Shown: positions 32,505 through 43,300, numbered from the stretch's first letter. The stretch is DNA of 59,085 nt from Lentzea indica (GCF_012184385.1 NZ_VSRL01000029.1:1-59085); one strand, 5' to 3'. Notes: a model not told the origin generated them from the sequence alone. Program-made: numbers and translations.

Positions 32505-33711
32505 TCAGGCGTCGACAGCTTGGCGTTCGACGGTGATGCGCGCGCGGTCGCCGGGCGCCCTGCCCGCATCCCATCCAGCACCATTGGTGACCGTCGGCGA
32601 TCTCTGGCTGAGAATCTTCTCGAACGCCTCCTCGACCACCTGAGACCGGGTGCGAGACATTTCGGTCCGGGTGATCTCGCTGCCTTCGGCAACCATCGCG
32701 CGGGTGGCCTGGACCAGTAGTGAGGTGACCAGCAGCTCGGTGATCTTCAGGTCCATCGACTCGCCGACCAGTGCGACGAACCCCATCCTGCGGTAGAACA
32801 CCGACCGGCACCGGTTCGCTCCAGCGATTGCGGCGACCAGATGCGACTTGGCATCGACATAGGGCGCGTCAAGCCACAACCGAGTCGAGCTCGCCGTCTG
32901 CTTCCGGTTCTCGTCAGCGTCAAGGACGGCACGTCGAAGGCGTGCCGGTTCCTCAGTTCCTGCGCCTTGGCGGAAAGAGCCTCAGCCTCCTCAGGGGAAC
33001 TGAGTGGACTCCGCCTTGGCCAGCAAGGCTCGCACGCGCGCCAGCACCTTCTGGTCCACACCGCTCACCGACGCGGACGAGCGCGCGGACGCCGACCCCG
33101 GCGTCGGAATGATGCGCGCCAGCTCGGGCAGTTTCATCAACTCGTCGATCAACGCGATCGTGGCCGGCAGCGCACGCTCAAGATCCGTCCCGTGACGGTC
33201 CACCCATTGCAGCAACTGTGGCACACCGGGCTCCCATCAGATCTCGGCGGCGAGCTCACGCACCTGCACCGTCCACCATTCATCCACAGTGGACGGAGAG
33301 TGTTTCGCAGTGTCCGCGGCGATCACATCGATCAACAGACTGGTCGCTGCCGCGTCGGCGATCCGGCGAATCCGCTCCCGGACGTCGACGGGCGTCCAGC
33401 CCCGGCCCCGTGCCTGGTCGATCACCGCGGCCAGAGCGATCCCGGCGCCGATGGCCACCGTCCGAGGGGCCGCGACAGGCCTGCGACCAGCGAGATCCGC
33501 CATGCGTCTCTCGACGAGGTCCGTGTCGAACGCGAGGGAGAAGGCGGCCTGAATCAATCCGTCGAACAACCATTTCCGGCGACACGACCGGAGGCAGGTG
33601 TTCGTCAAAGCCCTGCAGGGGTGGAGTCGGGGCACGATTCGCCCGGACCTTCTTCTTCGCAGCCTGCTTCTCGCGGTTGCGCTTACTCCCACCAGTCGTC
33701 CCTGCGGTGCG
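32505..33711 (-). pseudogene. DUF2786-family protein, decayed paralog of the gene at 52049-53086
   Basis: Fragments in several frames reconstruct one DUF2786 protein: a Lys-rich N-terminus (SKRNREKQAAKKKVRANRAP), a second-frame segment (LFDGLIQAAFSLAFDTDLVE to RGWTPVDVRERIRRI), then an in-frame TGA at 33239-33237 where the paralog has Trp. The core KVLARVRALLAKAESTQFP continues after a frame change at about 32993 as EEAEALSAKAQELRNRH, and after another at about 32937 as VLDADENRKQ to WLDAPYVDAKSHLV. About 40 residues present in the intact copy (RKSFLVAFASRIGERL region) are missing before the final AFEKILSQRSPTVTNGAGWD. Several independent defects show real decay rather than one sequencing error. 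Confidence 0.8.
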
Positions 33712-33784
33712 TCACCTCGACGTACTCGCAGGGTAGTGATCCGGTCCGACAGTTCCGCGGCAGCCCACAGGCCGAGTCGGTCAT
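33683..33784 (-). CDS. Small ORF upstream of the DUF2786 remnant
   Basis: A 33-codon frame from ATG 33784, ending EYVEVTHRRDDWWE and TAA at 33683-33685. Its ATG overlaps the stop of the preceding small frame as ATGA, the coupling seen between true genes here. It runs into the Lys-rich start of the decayed DUF2786 gene. It may be a genuine small protein or part of the same degraded locus. I do not recognise it. Confidence 0.3.
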   Translation of the reverse strand: MTDSACGLPRNCRTGSLPCEYVEVTHRRDDWWE

Positions 33785-33876
33785 GCCTGTTCCAGAAGAG
33801 GCTTGATCACCTCAGGTCGCTCTCTGCCGAGCCGCTTGAGGTAGAGGTGCTCGATGAACTCGGGCAACGGTGCCAC
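33781..33876 (-). CDS. Small ORF, first of a coupled pair
   Basis: A 31-residue frame from GTG 33876 reading APLPEFIEHLYLKRLGRERP then EVIKPLLEQA and TGA. It is amphipathic and basic, overlaps the next small frame by four bases, and is divergent from the first nuclease-helicase gene across 60 bp. A TATAAC element at 33886-33891 lies in that gap on the plus strand. Real translation is uncertain. Confidence 0.3.
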   Translation of the reverse strand: MAPLPEFIEHLYLKRLGRERPEVIKPLLEQA

Positions 33877-33936
33877 TCGTTTGGGTATAACCTGATCGAG
33901 TGACTGCGGTCACGTGGAGCAACAGTGGGGGAACTG

Positions 33937-35805
33937 GTGCCACTCGTACAGGGCAGGGCTGCGGAGCTGTTGAAACAGTCGCAGCAGGATGAACTGCACT
34001 CACGTCTGGGAAAGGCCTACAGCACAACCCACTTCAGAGCCTTCAGCGCGGGCGAGTACCGGTCGTGGCAGCACAGCCTGAAGGCGCTGCTGGAGGCGTT
34101 GGACGAGGCCGGGCTGAGCGACAGTCATGTACTCCTGGAACACTCGCTGCCACGTTCATCACTGCGAGTCGACGCCATCGTGTGCGGCACGAATCCGAAC
34201 ACAGGCCGCCCCTCCTATGTGTTCGTCGAGTTGAAGCAATGGAGCCATGTGCACTCGGTCGAGGGCGGCCTCGTCCGGCAGCACAAGAATGACGAGCTCA
34301 GACTCCATCCAGCGGATCAGGTGCGGGACTACTGCCGCTATGTCGGCCACTCGATTCAGCTGGTGGCGGAGGAGAAGGAACTCGTCAGCGGGCTCGCCTA
34401 TCTGCACAACGCGGACCGGCGAGGTGTGGAGCCGCTGCGGCAGTACACCCCCGACCGGTGGGGCCGGATGTACACGAAGGACGACCGGTCCGAGTTGCTG
34501 CGGGATTTGACGCTGTTGCTCGACCAGCACCGCAGGCACGAGGAGAACGTCGCAGCCGCGGAGCGGTTCCTGAGGTACCCGGCGAAACCTTCGGCGCAGT
34601 TCGTCGAGATCGCACAGGACGCCATCCACAAGCGTGATCTGCTACCGCTTGTGGACCAGCAGCGAGCCGCCTACCAGCTGGTGAAGAACGCGCTGACGGA
34701 GGCGAACGAGAGCGCCCGCAAGAAGGTTGTGATCGTCGTAGGCGGTCCTGGTTCCGGCAAGAGTGCGATCGCCGTGAGCCTGCTGGGCAGCCTCGAGGAA
34801 CTCGACATGCGCGGATACCACGCGACAGGATCCAGGTCGTTCACCGAGACCTTGCGGCGCCATCTCGACCCGAAACGCCGCACAGGCGTGCGGCATCTCT
34901 TCAAGTACAACAACGACTTCCGCGAGAACCGCAACCACGGCGTCGACATCATCGTCAGCGACGAGGCACACCGACTGCGTCGCTCGAGCACGCCGCCAGG
35001 GTCGAGGAGGAAGGACGAGAACGCCGAACCGCAGATCAAAGAACTGATCATGGCGGCCCGCGTGCCCGTCTTCCTGCTCGACGAGAATCAGCGAGTGCGG
35101 GCCGACGAGGTCGGGTCCGTCGCCGAGATCACGAATATCGCTCACGAGCTCGGCTGCGAGGTCGAGGAGATCAACCTCCGCGGGCAGTTTCGGTGTGGTG
35201 GAAGTGCCGCGTTCGAGTTGTGGGTCGACTGCTTGCTCGGGATCATCGACGGGCCACCCGTCACCTGGTCCAGCGTCGCCTCCGATGACCGGTTCGAGGT
35301 ACACGTCGGCAACAGTCCGCGCGACATGGAGAACTGGTTCCGATCGCGACGGAAGAAGCACCAGACGGCGCGGATCACCGCCGGCTTCTGCTGGGATTGG
35401 CCCTACGACTACCGCTCGAGGAACCCCGACATCGTCATCGGGGACTGGCGGCGATGGTGGAACCTCCGCAACGAGGCCGATGACGGCCCCGAGTCCACGT
35501 TCTGGGCAACGGACCCCAGAGGCGCTCGGCAGGTCGGATGCGTCTACACCGCGCAGGGCTTCGAATACGACTGGGCCGGTGTGATTTTCGGACCTGACCT
35601 GGTGTGGCGGAGTGACCGATGGGTGGCTCAGCGCGACAAGTCTCGCGACGGCAAAGCGAAGGCCGATCCGGACATGTTCCCCGAACTGGTGCGCAACGCC
35701 TACCGCGTGCTGCTGACCAGGGGCATGCGCGGCGTCACCATGTTCTCGGTCGACCCTGAGACCCAGCAGCACCTTCGGGCGATGGTCGGCCGGCCCGCGG
35801 CTTGA
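33937..35805 (+). CDS. Nuclease-helicase: PD-(D/E)XK-like N-terminus fused to a DUF2075 helicase (copy 1)
   Basis: A 622-residue protein. Residues about 60-110 have a restriction-type nuclease pattern: Glu in VLLEHSLP, Asp in LRVDAIVCG, then VFVELKQW (ExK) after a strand. From about 265 a superfamily 1-like DUF2075 helicase follows: Walker A VVGGPGSGKSAIA, Walker B DIIVSDEAHRLRR, FLLDENQRV, LRGQFRCGGSAAFELWVD, CVYTAQGFEYDWAGVIFGPD and LLTRGMRGV. GTG 33937 has GGGGG five bases upstream, the same arrangement as copy 2; GTG 33925 is an alternative. It heads a same-strand block with copy 2 and jetABC. Likely DNA- or RNA-acting; role in defence is inferred. Confidence 0.88.
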   Translation: MPLVQGRAAELLKQSQQDELHSRLGKAYSTTHFRAFSAGEYRSWQHSLKALLEALDEAGLSDSHVLLEHSLPRSSLRVDAIVCGTNPNTGRPSYVFVELKQWSHVHSVEGGLVRQHKNDELRLHPADQVRDYCRYVGHSIQLVAEEKELVSGLAYLHNADRRGVEPLRQYTPDRWGRMYTKDDRSELLRDLTLLLDQHRRHEENVAAAERFLRYPAKPSAQFVEIAQDAIHKRDLLPLVDQQRAAYQLVKNALTEANESARKKVVIVVGGPGSGKSAIAVSLLGSLEELDMRGYHATGSRSFTETLRRHLDPKRRTGVRHLFKYNNDFRENRNHGVDIIVSDEAHRLRRSSTPPGSRRKDENAEPQIKELIMAARVPVFLLDENQRVRADEVGSVAEITNIAHELGCEVEEINLRGQFRCGGSAAFELWVDCLLGIIDGPPVTWSSVASDDRFEVHVGNSPRDMENWFRSRRKKHQTARITAGFCWDWPYDYRSRNPDIVIGDWRRWWNLRNEADDGPESTFWATDPRGARQVGCVYTAQGFEYDWAGVIFGPDLVWRSDRWVAQRDKSRDGKAKADPDMFPELVRNAYRVLLTRGMRGVTMFSVDPETQQHLRAMVGRPAA

Positions 35806-35913
35806 TCGGCTAGCCTCGAGACGCGGCCCGCCAGGCACCGGGTGTCCGACCACGACACCCCGTCGTTGCCTCCACCCGCATGTGGATCAAGCATGCCCAG
35901 TGGGGGGACATCC

Positions 35914-37803
35914 GTGGCTCTCGTCCGCAAGAGCGCTGAGACGCTGCTCGCCGACGCATTGGAGAACCGCCTGCACAAGCTGCTCGAAGAGCAGGCGCGG
36001 ATCCAGTTCGAGGCCGGAGTGAGCGACGGCGAGGTGCGGTCCTGGCAGAACAGCCTGCCGGCGTTCCTCGGCGACCTCGTGGAGGCTGGTCTCGGTCACG
36101 TCGAGGTGCTGCTGGAGCACAAGCTGCCGCACAGCCCGAAGCGCGTGGACGTGGTGTTGTGCGGCCAGAATCCGCAGCACGGCAAGCCCGCTTACGTGCT
36201 GGTCGAGCTCAAGCAGTGGTCGAAGGCCGAGCCCTACGGCGACGACCTGGTCAAGATCGACCGTTACACCCAGCCCGTTCTGCACCCGGTCGAACAGGTC
36301 CGGCGCTACTGCGAATATCTCGTCGACTCGACGCCAGCACTCTCCGAACAACCCGGCTCCGTGCACGGCGTGGCCTACCTTCACAACGCTCGCGAAGCCG
36401 GAATCTGGCGAATTTCTCAGTACGCGGTCGACGAGTTCGGGGACCTCTACACGCTCGACAGCAAGAACAAGCTGGTCGATCGGCTCCGCGCACTGCTCGA
36501 CAGCGACCCGACTACCAGGGACGGCGCCCGCCAGGCCGCCGACGAGTTCCTCGGCATGCGCCACGCTCCGTCGAAACCGCTGCTGGCCGTCGCGGCCAAG
36601 GAGATCCAGGAACGCGAGCAGTTCGTGCTGCTGGACGAACAGCAGGTCGCCTACCGACTGGTCACCAAAGCAGTGGACAAGGCTCGCGCGTCACGCAAAC
36701 AGACCGCGGTCATCGTGCTCGGCGGGCCGGGCTCCGGCAAGAGCGTCATCGCGCTGAGTCTGCTCGGTGAGCTCGCGCGTCAGGGCCGGACGGTTCTCCA
36801 CGCGACGGGTTCGAGTTCCTTCACCAGCACCATGCGCAAGCACGCGGGACGCCGCAATCCACGGGTCCAGACGATGTTCAAGTACTTCAACAACTTCATC
36901 GACGCGGAGCAGTTCGGGCTCGACGTGCTGATCTGCGACGAGGCGCACCGCGTCAGGGAGACCAGCCTCAACCGCTACACGAAGCGGGAGGTCCGGGAGA
37001 AGGCCCGCAGGCAGATCGACGAACTGATCGACGCCGCCAGGGTCCCGGTGTTCCTGCTCGACGAGAATCAGACAGTGCGTCCCGGCGAGATGGGGTCGCA
37101 GTCGGAGATCGAAGCCGCTGCGGCGGCTGCGGGATGCGACGTGGAGGTGGTGAAGCTCGGCGGCCAGTTCCGTTGTGGCGGCTCGGAGTTCTTCGACGCG
37201 TGGGTCGCCAAGCTGTTGGACATCAAGGGAAGGCCCACCCCGTGGTCTGCCCTTGTCACTCGGACCGATGACGAGTTCGTAGTGCGCAGTGCGGAGTCGC
37301 CGCGTGAGATGGAGTCGTGGCTGCTCGACCAGCAGGCCAAGAACGGCGGCACCGCGCGCATCGCGGCCGGGTACTGCTGGAAATGGAGCGATCCCGTCAC
37401 CAAGGACGGCACGAAGGTGCTGGTGCCGGACGTTCGGATCGGCGACTGGCAACGGCCTTGGAACGCGAAGCCGGAACAGCGGGTCCCCGATGCGCCCGCC
37501 TCACACTTCTGGGCCAGTGACGAACGCGGGTTCGGGCAGGTCGGCTGCATCTACACCGCCCAGGGTTTCGAGTACGACTGGGCCGGTGTGATCTTCGGGA
37601 ACGACTTCGTCTGGCGCGGTGACCATTGGGAGGCGCGGCGCGAGCACTCGCACGACCCCGCTGTGAAGAAGGCCGACGAGCTCCACTTCGCCCGGCTGAT
37701 CCGCAACACCTACAAGGTGCTGCTGACTCGAGGCATGCGCGGGGTCTGCGTCTACTCCGAGGACGCCGAGACCCAGGACCACCTGCGCGCGATGTCCGGT
37801 TGA
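35914..37803 (+). CDS. Nuclease-helicase: PD-(D/E)XK-like N-terminus fused to a DUF2075 helicase (copy 2)
   Basis: A 629-residue tandem paralog of the preceding gene. The nuclease pattern is conserved: VLLEHKLPHSPKRVDVVLCG, then VLVELKQWSKAEPYGDD. So are the helicase motifs: VLGGPGSGKSVIALSLLGEL, VLICDEAHRVRET, FLLDENQTVRPGEMGS, LGGQFRCGGSEFFDAWV, CIYTAQGFEYDWAGVIFGND and VLLTRGMRGV. GTG 35914 is six bases after GGGGGG; an upstream GTG at 35842 and ATG at 35893 are less likely. The copies match best in motifs and differ elsewhere, so the duplication is old or the two were acquired separately. The jetA gene begins 72 bp downstream. Confidence 0.9.
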   Translation: MALVRKSAETLLADALENRLHKLLEEQARIQFEAGVSDGEVRSWQNSLPAFLGDLVEAGLGHVEVLLEHKLPHSPKRVDVVLCGQNPQHGKPAYVLVELKQWSKAEPYGDDLVKIDRYTQPVLHPVEQVRRYCEYLVDSTPALSEQPGSVHGVAYLHNAREAGIWRISQYAVDEFGDLYTLDSKNKLVDRLRALLDSDPTTRDGARQAADEFLGMRHAPSKPLLAVAAKEIQEREQFVLLDEQQVAYRLVTKAVDKARASRKQTAVIVLGGPGSGKSVIALSLLGELARQGRTVLHATGSSSFTSTMRKHAGRRNPRVQTMFKYFNNFIDAEQFGLDVLICDEAHRVRETSLNRYTKREVREKARRQIDELIDAARVPVFLLDENQTVRPGEMGSQSEIEAAAAAAGCDVEVVKLGGQFRCGGSEFFDAWVAKLLDIKGRPTPWSALVTRTDDEFVVRSAESPREMESWLLDQQAKNGGTARIAAGYCWKWSDPVTKDGTKVLVPDVRIGDWQRPWNAKPEQRVPDAPASHFWASDERGFGQVGCIYTAQGFEYDWAGVIFGNDFVWRGDHWEARREHSHDPAVKKADELHFARLIRNTYKVLLTRGMRGVCVYSEDAETQDHLRAMSG

Positions 37804-37875
37804 CCCCGTACCGGGATCGTTACGAAGATCGGCCGCTCGCCGTCTCACCCGAACGAGCTACAGCGACCCGCTACG

Positions 37876-39273
37876 GTGGGCCAGGTGACGACGTTCCCAC
37901 GGGTGCCCGCGGACCTGTTCCGCTTCACCACGACCGAGCACGCGGAGCTGCACACAGCAGTGCTGCGCGCGTTCGGGGCGGCGAACGAGCGCCTGGAAAC
38001 CACTCTCACACTTGACGACGTGCAGCAGCGGCTCAGGGACGTCGGCTGGTCCGAGCAGGTGACCGACGACGAGCTGACCGCGTCGACAGCTGCTCTCCGT
38101 CAGTGGGGCCTGATCGACGCGACGCAGCACCGGTACGGGCTCACCAAGCTGGGCGAGGCGGCACTCGCGGGCATCAAGCACGCGCTTGAGACTCTGACCA
38201 GCAGCGGCGCTCTGCAGACCGCCGTCCTCGATGCGATCGCGGACCGGCTCGACGAACTCTCCGAGACGGACGACCGCCGCACGTTCACCGCGCTGATGGA
38301 GCTCGAAGGCCATCTCGAAGCCCTCAAGACCAACACCACGCGGTTCAACGCGGACTTGCAGCGACTCCTGAGGGACGAGCAGGCCGACCTGGCGACGTTT
38401 CAGGACGTCAAGCGCACGACAATCACCTACCTGCGCGACTTCATCGGCGACCTCGACGCGCGCAAGCAGCAGATCCGCGAAAAGATCGACAGCATCGACC
38501 CCGTCAAGCTGCACGAACGCGCGCGCAACGGCGCCGACCTCTACCAGGACGAGAACTGGCTCGATCACCGCGTCCAAGCGTGGGACAACCTCAAGGCCTG
38601 GTTTCACAACGTCGACCAGCTGCAGGACGTTGCCAGGAAGGCGATCATCCAGCTGCTTCGTGTGCTCGACCGGATCAGCGAGCAACGCCGCAGGCCGACG
38701 AACACCGCGGCCGACTTCAAAGCGCTCGCCAGGTGGTTCGCCAGGACCGAGACCGAGGACGAGGCGCACGAGCTGTTCAACGCCGCGTTCGGGCTGTGGC
38801 CAGCGCGGCACGCTCACCTCGCGCACGCCGACGGTGAACTGATCCCGAGCGGCGAGCCTTGGCACAACACGCCGCCTGTGCCGGTGTCGCCGCAGCTGCG
38901 CAAAACCGGCAAGCAGGAGCACATCGGCAGCACCGGCAAGATCCGCAACGTCGACGAGGTGCGACGCAATCGCCGCGAACACGCAGAAAAGGAACGCGCA
39001 GAGCTCGAACATGCCTGGCGGCAGATCCAGACTGACGGGCCGATTCGGATCTCCACGCTCACCAAGCTGGATCACGACACGTTCCACCGGCTGATCGACC
39101 TGGTCGGCAGGGCGCTGGGCAGCGATCCGGACAGCACCGGCACGCGCACGGCCGGCACCAGCGACGGCCGGATGCAGATCAACCTGCGCAACGCTCGTGG
39201 CTGGGCGACCATCACCACCCAGAAGGGCACGTTGAGCGGGCCCGACTACGTGATCGACGTGCAGAGCCGATGA
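37876..39273 (+). CDS. jetA: Wadjet JetA-like protein (TIGR02677/DUF2397)
   Basis: A 465-residue protein of the TIGR02677 family, the kleisin-like subunit of the Wadjet SMC complex. An N-terminal winged-helix region (FRFTTTEHAELHTAVLRAFG, then LRQWGLIDATQHRYGLTKLG) is followed by helices and coiled coil (RDFIGDLDARKQQIREKIDS), a conserved RRRPTNTAADFKALARWFA segment, and a C-terminal charged coil (VRRNRREHAEKERAELEHAW). The start is GTG 37876; GTG 37885 (VTTFPRVPAD) is possible. Its stop overlaps the jetB ATG as ATGA. Expected to bridge the JetC heads and recruit JetB. Confidence 0.9.
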   Translation: MGQVTTFPRVPADLFRFTTTEHAELHTAVLRAFGAANERLETTLTLDDVQQRLRDVGWSEQVTDDELTASTAALRQWGLIDATQHRYGLTKLGEAALAGIKHALETLTSSGALQTAVLDAIADRLDELSETDDRRTFTALMELEGHLEALKTNTTRFNADLQRLLRDEQADLATFQDVKRTTITYLRDFIGDLDARKQQIREKIDSIDPVKLHERARNGADLYQDENWLDHRVQAWDNLKAWFHNVDQLQDVARKAIIQLLRVLDRISEQRRRPTNTAADFKALARWFARTETEDEAHELFNAAFGLWPARHAHLAHADGELIPSGEPWHNTPPVPVSPQLRKTGKQEHIGSTGKIRNVDEVRRNRREHAEKERAELEHAWRQIQTDGPIRISTLTKLDHDTFHRLIDLVGRALGSDPDSTGTRTAGTSDGRMQINLRNARGWATITTQKGTLSGPDYVIDVQSR

Positions 39274-40349
39274 GCCGTACCGGAAACCAGCTCGCACGGC
39301 TGGAAAGTGAGGAGGTGGCGCGTGGTGTGCGGTTGTTGCTCGCCCGTCCGTTGCTCACGGCCGTCTACGACCACGACGGCTTCGACCTCATCAGAAGGCG
39401 TCGCGAACCGATCGTGAAGTGGTTCGACTACTACTGCGGCTGGCGTGTGCACGTCGAGCCACGCGCCGGATACGCGCGCCTCTTCAAGACGACGCAGCGA
39501 CCTGACCGCACGCGGCCGCAGTTCGATCGGCGGCGCTACATGTTGCTGTGTCTCGTGTGCGCGGAACTGCTGGCCGCCCCCTCGACCACCCTCGACGCGC
39601 TGGCCACCCGCACGAAGCAGGCCGCTGCGGCAGACGATCTCCCGCCGTTTGACCCGAGCCGGCGCAGCGACCGGTCAGCGTTCGCGGACGTCCTCACCTT
39701 TCTCCAAGAACAAGGTGCTGTCGAAGGCGACGAACTGCAGATTCGCGCTGACCCGACGCTCATCACCCGGCTGCTGGCCGCGCCGGCGTCGCCGTCCACA
39801 GTGGACACGATCGAGGACCTCACTCGTGAGTCCCGGTACGAAAACGCGCACCGCAGTCTGTGGCAGCGGCATTCGGTGATGCGCAGGCTGGTCGATGATC
39901 CCGTGGTGTACCGGGACGAGCTGACCGCGAGCCAGCTCGCGTTCCTGACGTCTCCGAGTGGCCGCAAGATCGTCCAGACGGGCGTCGGGCTCGCCGGTTG
40001 CACGTTGGAGGAACGCGCCGAGGGTTTCCTCGTGGTCGACGCCGACGCGATCGCCACGGACACAAGGTTTCCGGACGACGACAGCAACGCGAAGGTCGCC
40101 GCGTTGTTGTTGCTCGACCGGTTGGCACGAGGTCCCGCACGGTTCGAGGACCTGGTCGAGGAAGCACGCGAGCTGCTCACGAGGTTCCGCAACTGGGCCA
40201 AGGCCTACCAGTCGGACGGTGGCGCGGGCAGGCTCGCGGCGGACGGGCTCGCGCTGCTCGAGGCGTTCGGGCTCGCGCGCACGGAGAACGGCACCGTTCG
40301 CAGGCTGCCCGCGGCTGCCAGGTACGCGGTGGAGGAGCTACATGACTGA
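39270..40349 (+). CDS. jetB: Wadjet JetB-like protein (TIGR02678/DUF2398)
   Basis: A 359-residue protein of the TIGR02678 family, the winged-helix (MukE/kite-like) subunit of Wadjet. Conserved stretches are LLARPLLTAVYDHDGFDLIR, EPIVKWFDYYCGWRVHVEPR, AGYARLFKTTQRPDRTRPQF and RRRYMLLCLVCAELLA. ATG 39270 overlaps the jetA stop by four bases, and the 3' end overlaps jetC by eight, so the three subunits are translationally coupled. Predicted to bind JetA and regulate ATPase head engagement. Confidence 0.9.
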   Translation: MSRTGNQLARLESEEVARGVRLLLARPLLTAVYDHDGFDLIRRRREPIVKWFDYYCGWRVHVEPRAGYARLFKTTQRPDRTRPQFDRRRYMLLCLVCAELLAAPSTTLDALATRTKQAAAADDLPPFDPSRRSDRSAFADVLTFLQEQGAVEGDELQIRADPTLITRLLAAPASPSTVDTIEDLTRESRYENAHRSLWQRHSVMRRLVDDPVVYRDELTASQLAFLTSPSGRKIVQTGVGLAGCTLEERAEGFLVVDADAIATDTRFPDDDSNAKVAALLLLDRLARGPARFEDLVEEARELLTRFRNWAKAYQSDGGAGRLAADGLALLEAFGLARTENGTVRRLPAAARYAVEELHD

Positions 40350-43300
40350 CCGGTGGCAACCCAGCCGCGCCGGGATCATCAACGTCTGGCGCTACTACGA
40401 CGAGATCTTCTCGTTCCACCAGGGCAGACTGCTGCTCAGGGGCCCGAACGGCACGGGCAAGTCGAAGGCGCTCGAACTGCTGCTCCCGTACCTCTTCGAC
40501 GCGAACCTGCGCCCGCACCGCCTGTCGACGTTCGGCAGCGCGGACCGCACGATGCACTGGAACCTCATGGGCGAGGGCAACCAGGGCAGCACGCGCGTCG
40601 GTTACGTGTGGCTGGAGTTTCAGCACGGCGAGCAGTGGTTCACCTGCGGTGCGCGGCTGCAGGCCACCACGAACACGTCCAACGTCACCGCCACTTACTT
40701 CACCACGTCGTTGCGGGTCGGCGACCTGGCGCTGGTGAACGAGGCCGGACGGCCGTTGACCAAGACCGATCTCGTTGCCGAGATTGGCGAATACGGCGTT
40801 GTGCACGCATCACCGGCCGACTATCGCCACACGGTGCGGACGACGTTGTTCCCCGGCGTGAGCGAGCAACGGTACGACTCGTTGATCACCGCGCTGCTGC
40901 AGCTGCGTACGCCGAAGCTGTCCGAGCGTCTCGATCCGAGCGTGCTGTCCTCGTTGCTGTCCAGGGCACTTCCGCCGCTGGACCAGTCCGATCTCACCGA
41001 GATCGCCGAGGGCTTCGAACGGCTCGACCGCCAGCGTGAGGAGCTGCGGCGGCTCGACGAGGAGATCGCCACCGCGGAACGGCTCGCGGACGTGCAACGC
41101 GCCTATGCGCAACGTGTGCTTGGTGCGGCGGCACACGCATTGCAGTCTTCTTCTGAGCAGCTTGAAGACCTGACGCGTGCCGCACGGATGAGCGAACGGC
41201 GTTACCAGCGGCAAGTCTCGTTGACCGACGAGGCCTTCGAGCAGCTCGCGGCGCTGGGGCGCGAGGCGAGCGCGGTCGACGCCGAGATCGCCGGGATCTC
41301 CGACCTGCCCGCCTACCAGGAGGGCAAGCAGCTCGACCTGTTGCGGCAGCAGCTTTCCGCCGCAAATCTCCGTGCCTCGGAGGCCGCCGCGCACGCGGCG
41401 AAACTCCGTGCACGCGCCGTTGCCGATGACGAACAGGCGTCGCAGGCCAAGGCCGATGCGGCAGCACTGGCCGACGCCGTGCGGCTTTCGGCCGCGGAAG
41501 CCCGCGAAGCCGCTGAGCTCGCCGGCATGCTGTCGGTGTTCGAGGAGATCGACGCCGGCACCGACGTGCGTGCGGGCCGTCAGCTGCTCACCGCCGCCGT
41601 AGACTCACGCTCCGCCGAGATCAGCTCGGTCATGCGTGCCGTTGCCACGCACGAGAGGGCCATCGACGCACGGGATGCCGCACGCCAGCGGCTGGAGGAA
41701 ACCCGTGAGGAGCTCGACCTAGCCACGGACGCGGAAGTCTTGGCGCAGCAGGCGTTCGAGCAAGCGTTTGCGAAGTTCGGCGCCGACTTCGAAACGTGGG
41801 CGCGCGGCTGCTCCGAGCTGCGCGTTTCCGAACACGGCGAGGTCGCGGAAGCCGCCGCGCTCGCCCGTGAGGAATTCAGCCGCATCGAGGCACGGCTCCA
41901 CGAAACGCACAGCGCGTTGAACGGACAACTCGCGCAGTACAACGCCATCCGCGAGAAGCTCGCCAATCAGGTCGACGTGCCGCCGCCCGCGCCGTACACG
42001 CGCAACGCCGAATACCGTTCGTCCGCCGTAGGTGCTCCTCTGTGGCGTTTGGTCGACTTCCGTCCCGGCACGCCACCGGCCGTGTGCGCCGCAGTCGAGG
42101 CGGCTTTGGAAGCGTCAGGCCTGCTGGACGCGTGGCTCACGCCGGGCAACTCGTTCGGCCTCTCCGACCAGGACCGCTTCGCCGAACCACTGCTCGCCAC
42201 GCCCGCACCCGGCCGCACGCTGCTGGAAGTGCTCGTCACCGACGACGATCGCTGCCGCCGTTTCCTCGAAGGCATCGCGTTCGGCGAGACGGCCACCGGC
42301 CACACCGCCGCCGTCGGCGCGGACGGAACGTGGCGCCTGGCCAACGCCCACGGCCGCTGGACCAAGTCCTCCCCCGCCTACATCGGCGCGGATTCGCGGA
42401 AACGCGCACGCACGGGCCGAATCGCCGAGCTCACCGGCCTGATCGAACAGCTGGCCACCGAGCTGTCCGGTGTGGACGCGGCGCTGTCCCAGATCGCCGT
42501 GCGTCGCGCGACCCTGGCCGGCGAGCTGTCCCGGCAACCGTCGACCGATCCGATCGAGATCGCCGAGGACCAGCGCACGAAGGCCCAGTTGCGTTGCGCG
42601 GCAAGGAAAGACGCCGTGGCCGCCGCTACCCGGCGAGTGTCGGAGGCCGAGGCCGCCGTGGCCGAAACCCTCCGCGGCACCAACACCGACGTGCCTGATG
42701 CTGAGACGGTGTCGGCGTTGCGCACCGCGGGCCACCGCTGGCTGGACGACCGCCACGACGCCTTCGCGGCGGAAGCGGCCTCCCACGAGGCCCTGAGCCG
42801 AGCGTCTTTGAGCGGCTCGCTCGCTGACGAAGCCGAAGAAGCCGCCGCCGCCCGCCAGCAGGAAGCCGCCGACCTCGCCATCACCCTGGAGACCGTCGAG
42901 CGTTCCGCGGGTTCCGAGTTCCACGCCCTCGACCAGCAGCTGATCTCGTTGCGAACCAAGGCACTCGCTCTGGCCGAGCAACGCGAAACCCTGCAAGACA
43001 AGCAAACCTCGCTGGCGCGCACCCTCGGCACGTTGGAGGAGAAGCGCAAGGTAGACACCGCACGCGCTGCAGAAGCCACCATCGTTCGTGACGCAGCCGA
43101 AGCGCGCTACCGCCACCTCACCAGCGGCCACCTGCCTGCCGACGCCGGCGATGTGCCGGAGGGTGTCGTGGATCTGCGACTGATCCGCGACTCCGAGTCC
43201 CGGCTGGGCATGGCGGTGCACGAGGCCCAGCAACGACTGGCCGGCCGCATCGACCTGTCGCTCGACCCCGACGACGACGTCACCGTTCTGAGCGCAACCC

